Assembly (NCBI GenBank): GCA_003252385.1
Contig: QKEH01000020.1
Coordinates: forward strand, 1 to 41,123
Source: Bacteroidota bacterium
GTDB lineage: Bacteria; Bacteroidota; Bacteroidia; Bacteroidales; UBA10428
DNA: 41,123 nt
Direction: 5' to 3'
The position numbers and the translations under genes were made by a program. Numbering within the stretch: the first letter of the stretch is position 1; every line of letters begins with the position of its first letter. Of this stretch, positions 25,414 through 33,383 are shown piece after piece. The notes beneath the pieces were generated by a model. That model saw only the letters and a list, made by a program, of their open reading frames with translations, was not told the origin of the DNA and did no database searches.

Positions 25414-26214
25414 ATGAAATGTAGAATCGGATGGATTATGTTGCTTGGCCTGGCCACATTTACGGGCTGTGAAAAGCTGGGAGACTACTATCTGGGGATC
25501 AATCAGCAACCTAAGCTTACCGAAGCGCCATTGCCCGATGGTTTAAACATTTTTTGTGTATTGCGTCCCGATAGTTTTTGCGGACAAAACAAATCGTTTG
25601 CATTTGTACAACAGGTTTGGCCGGCACTCTATTTCGACGATTTTTACATTCTGCACGAGGCGGAAATGGTCGTTCGGCGTGTAGAAACCGGACAGGTAGT
25701 TGAAAGCATCAATTTCAGTCTGCTGGCCCCCGATACGGCATTTACCGATTCCCTCTATCGCCCCGAAGGGTATTTTGCTCCACGCAGCGGGGCGGCTTAT
25801 CGAATGGAATGCCGGCATAGCGATTTTCCATTGGCCAGCGGAACGTGTGTGGTGCCCCATGTGCCGGTGATTGTGCCGGGAAGCCTGGTTCGGGAGGTAT
25901 CCCGGGTGGCGTTTCGTTTGCAGTCCGACAGCACCACCGGCCTCATTGATGTGTATCTGGTTAACGATGTCGGTTACGCTCAGGTAGCCCGGCTGGTGCC
26001 CGATAGGGGCGAAGTGCCCGTTCAGTTCGAATTGCCGGAAACACCGCAGGCCGGCTGGCGCATGCTCATATACTATTACGATACCAATCTGGGGAGCTAC
26101 TATGCCAATTCCAATACCTCCCTTAATTTTAATAAGTTCCGCGTGGGCTTTACCACGCTGGAAAGCGGATACGGGGTTTTTGGGGCCCTCAACTACCTGG
26201 AAGTCGTTTTGTAG
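25414..26214 (+). CDS. DUF4249-type lipoprotein
   Basis: 266 residues. A lipoprotein signal peptide ends in TFTGCEK, so C19 would be lipidated and the protein anchored in the outer membrane. The mature part begins with a strand-rich region (LNIFCVLRPDSF) and continues with EAEMVVRRVETGQVV and YRMECRHSDFPLASGTCVVP, a layout like DUF4249 proteins, which are often encoded directly behind TonB-dependent receptors in Bacteroidota. It may form a lid or ligand-binding partner for the receptor, as SusD does for SusC; this is inference from gene order. It ends the operon; a gap of 180 nt follows. Confidence 0.72.
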   Translation: MKCRIGWIMLLGLATFTGCEKLGDYYLGINQQPKLTEAPLPDGLNIFCVLRPDSFCGQNKSFAFVQQVWPALYFDDFYILHEAEMVVRRVETGQVVESINFSLLAPDTAFTDSLYRPEGYFAPRSGAAYRMECRHSDFPLASGTCVVPHVPVIVPGSLVREVSRVAFRLQSDSTTGLIDVYLVNDVGYAQVARLVPDRGEVPVQFELPETPQAGWRMLIYYYDTNLGSYYANSNTSLNFNKFRVGFTTLESGYGVFGALNYLEVVL

Positions 26215-26394
26215 CAATGGTCATGGAAGGTTACGGCCGGAATAGTGATATATATCATGTAACGTCCTGTGAGACACTGCGTACTACTGGTCAATTGGTT
26301 CCGGATTCACAAAAGTTGGCACCCCGGTTTTTGGTATGATCCTTGGAACCAAAGCACGAAACAAATCCAAAAACGACCATAAAACATAAAGTCC

Positions 26395-26601
26395 ATGGAA
26401 GTAACCAATATGATGGAACATCAGAAACTCATTTTGATGAACGTTACCTCTAATGCAGAACTGTTTGGAAAAGAATTGAAAAAATCTGTAGAATGGTTAA
26501 GTCCTGATGATGTCAGGAAATTGTATCTTTGGGTTGAAAACCTGTATGGCGATATGCACCGGCAAGTGATTGCAAGCGCATTTGCAGCCCGGGTATTTTA
26601 A
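26395..26601 (+). CDS. Small protein of unknown function
   Basis: 68 residues, no recognised family. The sequence is helical and amphipathic (NAELFGKELKKSVEWLSPDDVRKLYLWVENLYGDMH), with no signal peptide or cysteine motif. In-frame ATG codons at 1, 6 and 7 leave the start uncertain. Its codon use looks coding, and another small gene follows after 13 nt in the same direction, which supports a real two-gene unit. Confidence 0.5.
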   Translation: MEVTNMMEHQKLILMNVTSNAELFGKELKKSVEWLSPDDVRKLYLWVENLYGDMHRQVIASAFAARVF

Positions 26602-26614
26602 ATTCAAAAGCTGC

Positions 26615-26830
26615 ATGAAAAGAGATACAACATTCTTTAAACTCTATAAAAAGTACGGATTGGAGGGATACCACATTCCGGTACGCAATTCGTTTAATAA
26701 TTGTATTGAATACGAGTTTATTCCTGAAAGTGCCCGCAGCTTGTACGAAGAAAGTTTTGGCGAGAAGGTGCTTTCCGACCAGGAATTCCTGGACTGGTAT
26801 ACTCAAAATGCCACGGTTTTTAATTCGTGA
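26615..26830 (+). CDS. Small protein of unknown function
   Basis: 71 residues from the ATG at 26615; the frame extends upstream only from a TTG inside the preceding gene. The chain is mixed charged and aromatic (FFKLYKKYGLEGYHIPVRNS, EFLDWYTQN) with no signal peptide. I do not recognise it. It sits 13 nt after one small gene and 22 nt before the YkgJ-like gene, so the three may share a transcript. Confidence 0.5.
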   Translation: MKRDTTFFKLYKKYGLEGYHIPVRNSFNNCIEYEFIPESARSLYEESFGEKVLSDQEFLDWYTQNATVFNS

Positions 26831-26852
26831 ACTCCCTTGTTGATCTTAAGGC

Positions 26853-27104
26853 ATGGAATGTAGAGTAGGTTGTGCAGCCTGTTGTATTGTCATTTCTATA
26901 TCGTCGCCCATACCCGGTATGCCGGAGGGTAAAAAGCCCGGAGAACGATGTATTCATCTGAACGAGCAAAATCGTTGCGAATTGTTCAATAGCCCGTTGC
27001 GTCCCCGCGTATGCGAAGGTTTTAAAGCGGAGCGGGAATTTTGTGGCGACACCAACGAGCAAGCCTTCGAAATATTGCGAAAGCTCGAAAACTCGAAAAT
27101 ATAA
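26853..27104 (+). CDS. YkgJ-type cysteine cluster protein
   Basis: 83 residues with eight cysteines: C3, C7, C10 and C11 (CRVGCAACC), C33, C42, C54 and C64. This is the pattern of YkgJ/YcgN-type zinc or iron-chelating cluster proteins (CxxxCxxCC, then RCxxL, CxLFxxPLRPRVCxGF). The segment PLRPRVCEGF is especially characteristic. The metal and the function in the cell are not established. It follows two very small genes and precedes a secreted NTF2-like gene that has its own promoter box. Confidence 0.85.
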   Translation: MECRVGCAACCIVISISSPIPGMPEGKKPGERCIHLNEQNRCELFNSPLRPRVCEGFKAEREFCGDTNEQAFEILRKLENSKI

Positions 27105-27134
27105 CGAAGCGTGTGGGAGCTTTGCAAAGATCGT

Positions 27135-27142
27135 TATCTTTG
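27135..27142 (+). promoter_or_regulatory. -7 promoter box of the NTF2-like gene
   Basis: TATCTTTG matches the TAnnTTTG consensus exactly and lies 20 nt before the ATG at 27163. This supports that ATG over an in-frame upstream one at 27043. No well-spaced TTTG at -33 is seen. Confidence 0.5.
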
Positions 27143-27162
27143 TAGGTCTCAAAAGCTATTAT

Positions 27163-27648
27163 ATGAAACGATATGGAATTCTTCTGATAGCCAGTTTTAT
27201 GGTTATGGTTACAGCTGCGGCGAAAGAAAAAGACCCCAATGCCGATGCGGTTCTCGATAGTGTGAGAGTTAAGGGCACTTTGATGGAAAGGTATCTGAAA
27301 GCAGCCAATACCGACAGTCTTCAGATGTTGTTTTCGCCCAACTGCCATTTACTGTTTCCTTACCACGAGATTGTGGAATCGCGCGAGCAGGTGAAGGCCT
27401 ATTTCGACGAGCAGATCCGCAAAGGGAAAGCTTATCGCTCGTTTACCCTGTCGCCGGCAGAAATAAAACACTACGATGATATCATTCTGGAGATAGGCAC
27501 CTGTCAGGAACGTTTTACCCTTCTGCCACTAAAACGTTTGTATATTGAAGAATACCACTACAATATTGTGTGGAAAAGGTCGAAATCCGGATCCTTCAAT
27601 ATCCGGTCGGCTGTGTTTACTCCCGTTACCAAGCCCCAGCCCGAATAA
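27163..27648 (+). CDS. Secreted NTF2-like (SnoaL/DUF4440-type) protein
   Basis: 162 residues. A signal peptide is present (YGILLIASFMVMVTAAAKEK). The mature part has the cone-like NTF2 layout: an initial helix (LMERYLKAANTDSLQMLFSP), the short strand region and REQVKAYFDEQIRKGKAYRS, then three long strands ending NIVWKRSKSGSFNIRSAVFT. Such domains bind small ligands or act as enzymes, and nothing points to a substrate here. mnmA begins 15 nt downstream, so the two may be co-transcribed although they seem unrelated in function. Confidence 0.7.
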   Translation: MKRYGILLIASFMVMVTAAAKEKDPNADAVLDSVRVKGTLMERYLKAANTDSLQMLFSPNCHLLFPYHEIVESREQVKAYFDEQIRKGKAYRSFTLSPAEIKHYDDIILEIGTCQERFTLLPLKRLYIEEYHYNIVWKRSKSGSFNIRSAVFTPVTKPQPE

Positions 27649-27663
27649 TCTGCTGTACTGGTT

Positions 27664-28725
27664 ATGAAAGGTACCGTGCTGGTGGCCATGAGTGGAGGGA
27701 TAGACAGCGCCATGACGGCACTGTTGCTTCGTGAACAAGGCTACCAGGTTACAGGATTACACATGCATTTTGTGCCGCCATTGCCGGGTGTGCTGACGCA
27801 ACTACAGCAACTGAGTGCTTTTCTCGGTCTTGAAATTCTCCGTTACGATGCCCACATTCAGTTTCGTGATGAGGTAATCTGGTATATGGTGGACATGCAC
27901 AGCGAAGGACGCACGCCCAGTTTGTGTGCACGCTGCAATCCAAAACTGAAATGGAAGGTGCTAAATGCCTGCGCGCGTAGCCGGAATATTGACCGGATTG
28001 CCACCGGTCATTACATTCGTTTACAGGAAGAATCGGGCATAGTACGCTTGTATCGGGCGGTGGATGAGCGAAAGGATCAGTCGTATTACCTCTGGGGGTT
28101 GCAGCAGGACGTACTTCAAAAGGCTTTGTGCCCGCTGGGACATTACACCAAGGAACAGGTGAAGGCTATGGCTTTGGAGCGGGGGCTCGGCTTTTTGGTA
28201 AAGGAAAAGGAAAGTGTGGGTTTGTGTTTTGCCCAAGGACGCAGTTACGAAGAAATTTTATGCCAGGAGACCCCGCCCGGTCATGCCGGCCGACAGCCGG
28301 GCACTGTGGTGGATGCTGCCGGAAAACCTGTTGGCAAGCATAAGGGCTACCTGAGCTATACCATTGGGCAAAAAAAGGATCTGGACTTGTACCAGCCGGA
28401 AAAATGGTGTGTTTCGCAAATTGATGCCGGCAAGAACGAATTGCAGGTGGCTCCCTGGCAGGAACTCTATAAATACCGGTTTATTCTGTCCGACTATTGC
28501 TTTGCCGATCCCCGGGAGTTATTCGCTTTGTCAAATATAACCACACGGGTACGTGGGTTTGGACTGAATCCCGGAGGGTATGCCCAATTTGAGGCGCTAC
28601 CCGATGGGCGCCTGTCAGTAACCTTGCAGGAACCTGCCTGGGCCATAGCCAAAGGACAGCCGGCTGTTTTTTATTCAGGAGACCGGCTACTGGGTGGTGG
28701 CTTGGTCGATGAGGTGGAGGCGTAA
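27664..28725 (+). CDS. mnmA: tRNA 2-thiouridylase MnmA-type protein
   Basis: 353 residues, family length. The ATP-binding PP-loop is VLVAMSGGIDSAMTALLLRE near the N-terminus. The catalytic cysteine pair expected of MnmA is present: C88 in RTPSLCARCNPKLKW and C188 in SVGLCFAQGRSYEE. IATGHYIRL, KDQSYYLWGL and YTIGQKKDL are further family motifs, and the C-terminal beta-barrel ends in GDRLLGGGLVDEVEA. The enzyme activates U34 of Lys, Glu and Gln tRNAs with ATP and inserts sulfur. Bacteroidota often encode more than one MnmA-like protein, so this may be a paralogue rather than the only copy. Confidence 0.9.
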   Translation: MKGTVLVAMSGGIDSAMTALLLREQGYQVTGLHMHFVPPLPGVLTQLQQLSAFLGLEILRYDAHIQFRDEVIWYMVDMHSEGRTPSLCARCNPKLKWKVLNACARSRNIDRIATGHYIRLQEESGIVRLYRAVDERKDQSYYLWGLQQDVLQKALCPLGHYTKEQVKAMALERGLGFLVKEKESVGLCFAQGRSYEEILCQETPPGHAGRQPGTVVDAAGKPVGKHKGYLSYTIGQKKDLDLYQPEKWCVSQIDAGKNELQVAPWQELYKYRFILSDYCFADPRELFALSNITTRVRGFGLNPGGYAQFEALPDGRLSVTLQEPAWAIAKGQPAVFYSGDRLLGGGLVDEVEA

Positions 28726-29307
28726 AGCAGGCCCGGCGGGTTCCGATACGCGTATTGGGGAGGGGAATTCGTATGGCGATTTCCGGAGTAGGCTATCAGT
28801 TTCACATAAACGGGTTACCTTAAGCAGAATTCATAGAATTGCAACTGGAACGGCGTTCGTGTTGATGGATTACTATTTGAATTTGACTACAATGGGTTAG
28901 TTTCGTAGATACTACAGTTGTGTACAAACTAAAAAAACGACAATTCGACATTGTTGTGGCTAAAAATTATAACACTGGTCAATTCGATATAAAAAAGATT
29001 GTTTATTCAGTGATGCTGACGATCCTGCAGCAAGAAACTATATTAGGATGCGGTCTTATGTATGATATTAACCAAAGACATGGATTACAACTTGAGTTGT
29101 GTGCAATTTCTGGCATTTACTATTCAGGGTATCAGAGTATCGGTTAATTTGTTAGGCTGCGAACTGATTTTCAAGAGAAATCTGCTGTCTTACGACTTGG
29201 ATACAATTATACATTTTAATATTGCAGGAATAATCAAACCAATCTGGCTCAGTGGCCAGTTGTGAATACAAAAAACGTGCAATGCGACGCATACGACATC
29301 TTCCAAT
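28726..29307. other. Gene-poor stretch with an outer-membrane protein remnant
   Basis: 582 bases of lower GC content than its neighbours. The only coding-like signal is the remnant at 28887-29219. The rest shows no convincing frame, hairpin or repeat. Confidence 0.45.
28887..29219 (+). pseudogene. Remnant of an outer-membrane beta-barrel protein with an in-frame stop
   Basis: One reading frame is open from 28887 to a TAA at 29145-29147 and continues in the same frame to a second TAA at 29217-29219. The last segment reads FVRLRTDFQEKSAVLRLGYNYTF, and RLGYNYTF is the alternating, Phe-ending strand typical of outer-membrane barrel C-termini. Upstream strands such as LQLELCAISGIYYSGY are also barrel-like. 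No start codon or signal peptide is found, so this looks like the tail of a lost gene interrupted by a nonsense change. A chance frame cannot be excluded. Confidence 0.4.
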
Positions 29308-29778
29308 ATGAACATTATGAATGACTCAGCAAAATACACCGCTTTTTGCGGGCTTTACTGCAAGGATTGTATTCCTACCAACCGCGAACTATTCAACCTG
29401 GTTGAGCGGCTTCGTAACCTATTAGATGAAGCCAATTTTGAAAAGTATGCCGAACTGCTAGCCGGAAAAAATACCGACATGAAGGAATATGCCACCTTCA
29501 GAAAATTTCTGGAAAGTCTCCAAAAACTCCAATGCATCCACCCCTGCTCCGAAGGCCCCATGGCAGAATCGGGCTGTTCCAAAAGCTGCGCCATACGACA
29601 ATGTGCTCTCCAACAAGAACTGGAGGGCTGTTGGGACTGCCCCGGCCATCCACTTTGCGAAAAACTGGCCTGGCACAAAACCGTACATCCCGGTTTAGCC
29701 CGTAATTTGGAACTTATTCAACGCTATGGAAGAGATCACTGGGCAGAGCAACGGGGTAAACACTATACATGGAGTTGA
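29308..29778 (+). CDS. DUF3795 cysteine-rich protein
   Basis: 156 residues. YTAFCGLYCKDCIPTNRELF at the start (C14, C18, C21) is the DUF3795 signature, and the second half is cysteine-rich (CIHPCSEG, GCSKSCAIRQC, CWDCPGHPLC). The family probably binds zinc or an iron-sulfur cluster; its function is unknown. Between the cysteine clusters lies a helical segment (about 25-75). An ATG three codons downstream is an alternative start. It is a single gene with no close same-strand neighbour. Confidence 0.8.
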   Translation: MNIMNDSAKYTAFCGLYCKDCIPTNRELFNLVERLRNLLDEANFEKYAELLAGKNTDMKEYATFRKFLESLQKLQCIHPCSEGPMAESGCSKSCAIRQCALQQELEGCWDCPGHPLCEKLAWHKTVHPGLARNLELIQRYGRDHWAEQRGKHYTWS

Positions 29779-29948
29779 TGCATCCAATGATCCGTAGGAA
29801 TTGTATGGAAGAATATCATTCAGAGAATTTCATTAAATTTTAAAACTGGCGACCTGTTTGATCCAATACCACAGTAGCCTGGCAGAAGGGCCTGCCGAAC
29901 AGGACGCTTCTAAGAACCAGGGTGCAACTGCTGAAAAGGGTTCTGACG

Positions 29949-31220
29949 CTAGTCCTTATACACATTCATAAACGAATCTTCGTACCATTCCATTCCCTCA
30001 AACAACAAGTTGGAGGGGGTATGTGTTTTGGCCGAATCGGCTTTTTCGAAATAGTAATTCAGGAAGGTGGGCACGGCCATCGAGGCCACCCAGTTGGGTG
30101 AATTTTGTACAAAGGCTATGCCAATGCCCGCTTCGGGGCAGAAGGCAATTTCGGCACGGTAGCCGCGAACATAGCCTCCGTGATAAATAATGCGTCGGCC
30201 TTTATAATCGTAGATCCGCCAACCCAAGCTGTAATAGGTCGCGTCTACCTTTCCCCACCGGCGCGTGTAGCGTCGTTGCAGGGTGGTTTTAATCACCGGG
30301 GTTGAAATTCTGGAAAGAATACTGCTGTCGACACATTCCGGTTGGTTGCCCAATAAGGCAAGGAGCCATTTACTTAAATCCGAAATACTAATATTTACTC
30401 CGGCTGCAGGAGCTATGTTGTAATAACCGAGATTGGGTGGTAATACGGTAAATCCTTCTTTTTCCCGGGTATGCGGATAGGCAATGTTGTTGTGTGCATC
30501 CTGAAAAACTTCCGGGGTGGCGGAGGCATCCCGCATTTTGAGCGGACGAAATAGCCGTTGTTCCAGCATGTCGGCATAGCTTTTTCCGGTTCGAATACGC
30601 ACTATGGTGTCAATCATGCTGTACATTACATTCTGGTATGCGTACTCCACCCCGGGTCTGGAAGACAGATCCGCTTCGGAGAGTTGCTGAAGGATAAGGG
30701 GTAGGGGTGTGCCTTCTTCAATTAAATTATCGTAGGTATGGGGCACAAGTCCTGAAGTATGGCTCAACGTGTGCAGCAGGGTCACATTTTGAGTGTTTGC
30801 GGCATCTTTCAGCCTGAACTCGGGCATAAAAGCACAAATTTTGTCGTTCAGCGAGAAAATACTGTCCTTCTCGAGAAGGCAGGCCAATACCCCGGCAAAA
30901 CCTTTCGATACCGAAGCCAGTCGGAAAATGGTATGGGTATCGATAGAGTCGGTGCCACCTGCCTGCTTCACGCCGAAAGTTTTAGTTACCAGTACTTCAT
31001 CATCCTTTACAATAGTTACGGCGGCGCCCACATTTTGAACGCTATCGAGCCAGAATGCCAGGGTGTTCAGATAGCTGGTTACTTCCTGAGGTACTTCGGG
31101 TCGGTGCTTCTGAATAAATCGGGGAATAGGCAAATCGGTAGACACCTTGCGGAATAGCAAGGTCATGGAAAGGGTAATAAGCACTACAACGCCAATAATT
31201 ACAACGTTTTTTCGTAACAT
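29949..31220 (-). CDS. Serine hydrolase of the beta-lactamase/PBP-like (class C) family
   Basis: 423 residues from the ATG at 31220; a TTG two codons upstream also opens the frame. An N-terminal hydrophobic helix (VVIIGVVVLITLSMTLLF) is a signal anchor or uncleaved signal. The active-site SxxK motif is S-V-S-K in FRLASVSKGFAG, the YxN motif is in EYAYQNVMYS, and the third motif is HGG in IIYHGGYVRGY in place of KTG. This set fits class C-type esterases, D-aminopeptidases and penicillin-binding relatives that face the periplasm. Substrate prediction is not possible; an antibiotic-resistance role should not be assumed. Confidence 0.86.
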   Translation of the reverse strand: MLRKNVVIIGVVVLITLSMTLLFRKVSTDLPIPRFIQKHRPEVPQEVTSYLNTLAFWLDSVQNVGAAVTIVKDDEVLVTKTFGVKQAGGTDSIDTHTIFRLASVSKGFAGVLACLLEKDSIFSLNDKICAFMPEFRLKDAANTQNVTLLHTLSHTSGLVPHTYDNLIEEGTPLPLILQQLSEADLSSRPGVEYAYQNVMYSMIDTIVRIRTGKSYADMLEQRLFRPLKMRDASATPEVFQDAHNNIAYPHTREKEGFTVLPPNLGYYNIAPAAGVNISISDLSKWLLALLGNQPECVDSSILSRISTPVIKTTLQRRYTRRWGKVDATYYSLGWRIYDYKGRRIIYHGGYVRGYRAEIAFCPEAGIGIAFVQNSPNWVASMAVPTFLNYYFEKADSAKTHTPSNLLFEGMEWYEDSFMNVYKD

Positions 31221-31559
31221 GGACAACCTGGGATTGTGTGATAAACGGAACTGGTTTCAGGGGGCTAAAAGTACTACCATTGATTTATATATCGACCGCT
31301 CTGTTGTGAAAATATTTAACCGTTTTGTTAACGAAAAGTTAAGAAGGCGCCTCACACTGAATAAGAGGTTGGTTACAGCAGGAGACCCGATATGCCGGGA
31401 AGGGAATTCTGAGCAGGGGCTTGCCGATTCTTCGCCGAAGGAAGCAGCATGGTGTGGGGCTTGGTGGATAAGGGTGTATTTTGCTTTCGAGTCCTCTTAC
31501 CTGTGTATTTGCACTCTCCCAGTTTTACGTATATTTGTGGCATAAATAGCTCTAACCGT
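31221..31559. other. Divergent intergenic region with a plus-strand promoter
   Basis: 339 bases between the serine hydrolase and the gene at 31560. It holds the TTTG/TAnnTTTG promoter at 31508-31537. An open frame beginning at 31449 spans that promoter, so its upstream part is not treated as coding. Nothing else is seen. Confidence 0.5.
31508..31537 (+). promoter_or_regulatory. Complete Bacteroidota-type promoter
   Basis: TTTG (31508-31511) and TATATTTG (31530-31537) match the -33 and -7 elements exactly with an 18-nt spacer. The ATG at 31560 follows 22 nt later, which fixes the start of that gene. Confidence 0.65.
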
Positions 31560-32111
31560 ATGCAGATCAAAGGAGCGGCCATCCAATCGACCCACGACTA
31601 TATGTACACCATGCACAGGGAGATGTACGATTCGTGGTTTAAGTCGCTTCCGGCAGAGAGCCAATATATTCTAATGAACGCACGCTCAAGCGGGTGGTAC
31701 CCGGTCATTGAGGCGGCTATCATTCCCACCCGGCAGATAGGCATGCTGATTTTCCGCGGCGATATACACAAAGGCGCCTTTCAGGCTGGTAAGTATAGCG
31801 CCATGTCAACGTTGCATGGTTTGTACAAATTGTACGTTCGGTTTTCATCGCCCAGCCATGTAATAGAGCGGGGAGCCCGGATACTGGCTTCGTTTTACCG
31901 TCCTTCCTCTTTTCAGATGCTGGAGTGTAGCAGAGAGATGATTTTCTTCGAAATCAACGATTGCGACCAAGTGGATGAGGTGATCGAATATCGTATGGCC
32001 GGATGGATCCATAAGGCGCTTGAGATGAGCGGATGTTCCCGGATCGAGGTGCAACTCACCGAATCGTTTGTTCAACGGGGTAAGATCCAGTTTCGCTGCA
32101 ACTGGCAATAG
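31560..32111 (+). CDS. Possible ligand-sensor domain protein (TIGR02265/V4R-like), function unknown
   Basis: 183 residues from the ATG behind a strong promoter. There is no signal peptide. The helix-rich first half (STHDYMYTMHREMYDSWFKS, WYPVIEAAIIPTRQ) is followed by a region containing GAFQAGKYSAMSTLHGLYKL. The last half alternates strands and helices, including MIFFEINDC, GWIHKALEMSGCSRIEVQLT and GKIQFRCNW. This ordering reminds me of the TIGR02265/V4R-type small-molecule-sensing fold related to heme-NO-binding domains, but no heme-ligand motif is obvious. It is monocistronic, which suits a stand-alone regulator. The assignment is tentative. Confidence 0.5.
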   Translation: MQIKGAAIQSTHDYMYTMHREMYDSWFKSLPAESQYILMNARSSGWYPVIEAAIIPTRQIGMLIFRGDIHKGAFQAGKYSAMSTLHGLYKLYVRFSSPSHVIERGARILASFYRPSSFQMLECSREMIFFEINDCDQVDEVIEYRMAGWIHKALEMSGCSRIEVQLTESFVQRGKIQFRCNWQ

Positions 32112-32304
32112 GCCGGTAATCTGTATTCCATGCATTCCAGTTCGGCCTTTCCTTCGAGCCTTCAAATGGTAGCAGTTTGAAGTTTTCTGACCGATATCAT
32201 GCAGGTCCGTGATTTGGTGCCCGTGTTTGGATTGTTAAAAGCGAGCTGTGGTCAATTGGGTAAAAACGCTTTTCTTTGTGTTCAAATTTGGAAATGACAA
32301 TTAG

Positions 32305-33372
32305 ATGGAACAGAAACTCATTTATGGAATTCAGCAGATAGGGGTAGGTGTTGACGATGCCGCCAAAGGTTTTGAATGGTACGCCACCCGATTGGGATCC
32401 GATGTGCGGGTTTTTGACGACAACAATACTGCCACCTATATGGCGCCTTACATGGGAGGTGAACCGCGCGAAAAACGAGCCATACTGGCAGTAAATATGC
32501 AAGGGGGCAGTGGCTATGAGATATGGCAGCACACCGGAAGAAAGCCCGAAGCTCAAAAGACCAAATTTCAGTATGGCGATCTGGGTATTAATGTTGCATT
32601 TGTTAAAACTCGGGATGTTCACGCCAGTTACAAGCGGTTGAAGGCCATGGGAGAGCAAATTCTGACCGAAATTGGCCGGGAACCCGACGGTAAAAAGTGT
32701 TTCTACCTGCACGATCCCTATAATAATATTCTGAAGGTCAAAGAATTCGATTCGTGGTATGCCACCAATGGCCCCGATACCGGAGGTACGTATGGCTGTG
32801 CGCTGGGCGTTTCAGATATTGAAGCATCCAGGAAGTTGTTTTCCGACATTATTGGTTACGATACCGTTATCTACGATCGGGAAGGTACGTTTGCTGATTT
32901 GAAAGGGGTGCCCGGGGGTAAGGCTCGTCTTCGACGCGTATTACTGGGACATTCGGCCACGCGAACTGGCGGGTTCAGTCGCCTGTTTGGCGAAAGTCAG
33001 CTGGAGCTGGTTCAGTTGCTGGATGCTAAGGCAAATCCGATTTTTGCCAATCGTTACTGGGGCGACATCGGGTTTATTCACCTTTGCTTCGATATAAAAA
33101 ATATGAAGGCCCTTACCGAAGAATGTGCTGCAGCCGGTTTCCCCTTCACCGTGCTCAGCAACGACGATTTTGACATGGGGGATGCAAATGGCCACTGGGG
33201 TTACCTCGAAGACCCCGATGGTACGTTAATTGAGTTTGTGGAAACCCATAAGGTGCCCATTGTCAAGCAAATTGGCCTGTCTATCAACCTGAAGAACCGC
33301 GACCCTAAAAAGCCCCTGCCCAACTGGCTGGTGAAGGCCATGGCGTTAAAACGGGTACGCTTTAAAAAGTAA
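32305..33372 (+). CDS. Two-domain VOC-family (4-hydroxyphenylpyruvate dioxygenase-like) protein
   Basis: 355 residues with two VOC units, about 5-150 and 160-320. The first unit runs IQQIGVGVDDAAKGFEWYA to CFYLHDPYNNILKVKEF; the second runs GCALGVSDIEASRKLFSDII to YLEDPDGTLIEFVETHK. In the second unit H and E are present in FIHLCFDI and LIEFVE, while the first-strand His is missing (Gln in unit 1, Ala in unit 2). One metal site could form between the units, or the protein may not be a standard dioxygenase. Its substrate is unknown. The GNAT acetyltransferase gene starts 12 nt later, so the two form an operon. Confidence 0.78.
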   Translation: MEQKLIYGIQQIGVGVDDAAKGFEWYATRLGSDVRVFDDNNTATYMAPYMGGEPREKRAILAVNMQGGSGYEIWQHTGRKPEAQKTKFQYGDLGINVAFVKTRDVHASYKRLKAMGEQILTEIGREPDGKKCFYLHDPYNNILKVKEFDSWYATNGPDTGGTYGCALGVSDIEASRKLFSDIIGYDTVIYDREGTFADLKGVPGGKARLRRVLLGHSATRTGGFSRLFGESQLELVQLLDAKANPIFANRYWGDIGFIHLCFDIKNMKALTEECAAAGFPFTVLSNDDFDMGDANGHWGYLEDPDGTLIEFVETHKVPIVKQIGLSINLKNRDPKKPLPNWLVKAMALKRVRFKK

Positions 33373-33383
33373 TTCGGAAAACC

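Noticed and set aside
26315-26332. TGGCAC followed by T-rich sequence, resembling a sigma-54 promoter
   Set aside because: The -12 GC at the fixed 10-nt spacing is missing, and the phylum-typical promoter is a better model.
26295-26352. TTGGTTCC ... GGAACCAA inverted repeat before a small gene
   Set aside because: The arms are separated by 42 bases and no stem extension or operator context is seen; chance is likely.
29949-31220. Calling the serine hydrolase an antibiotic-resistance beta-lactamase
   Set aside because: The third motif is HGG rather than KTG and the family is mostly esterases and peptidases; nothing indicates resistance.
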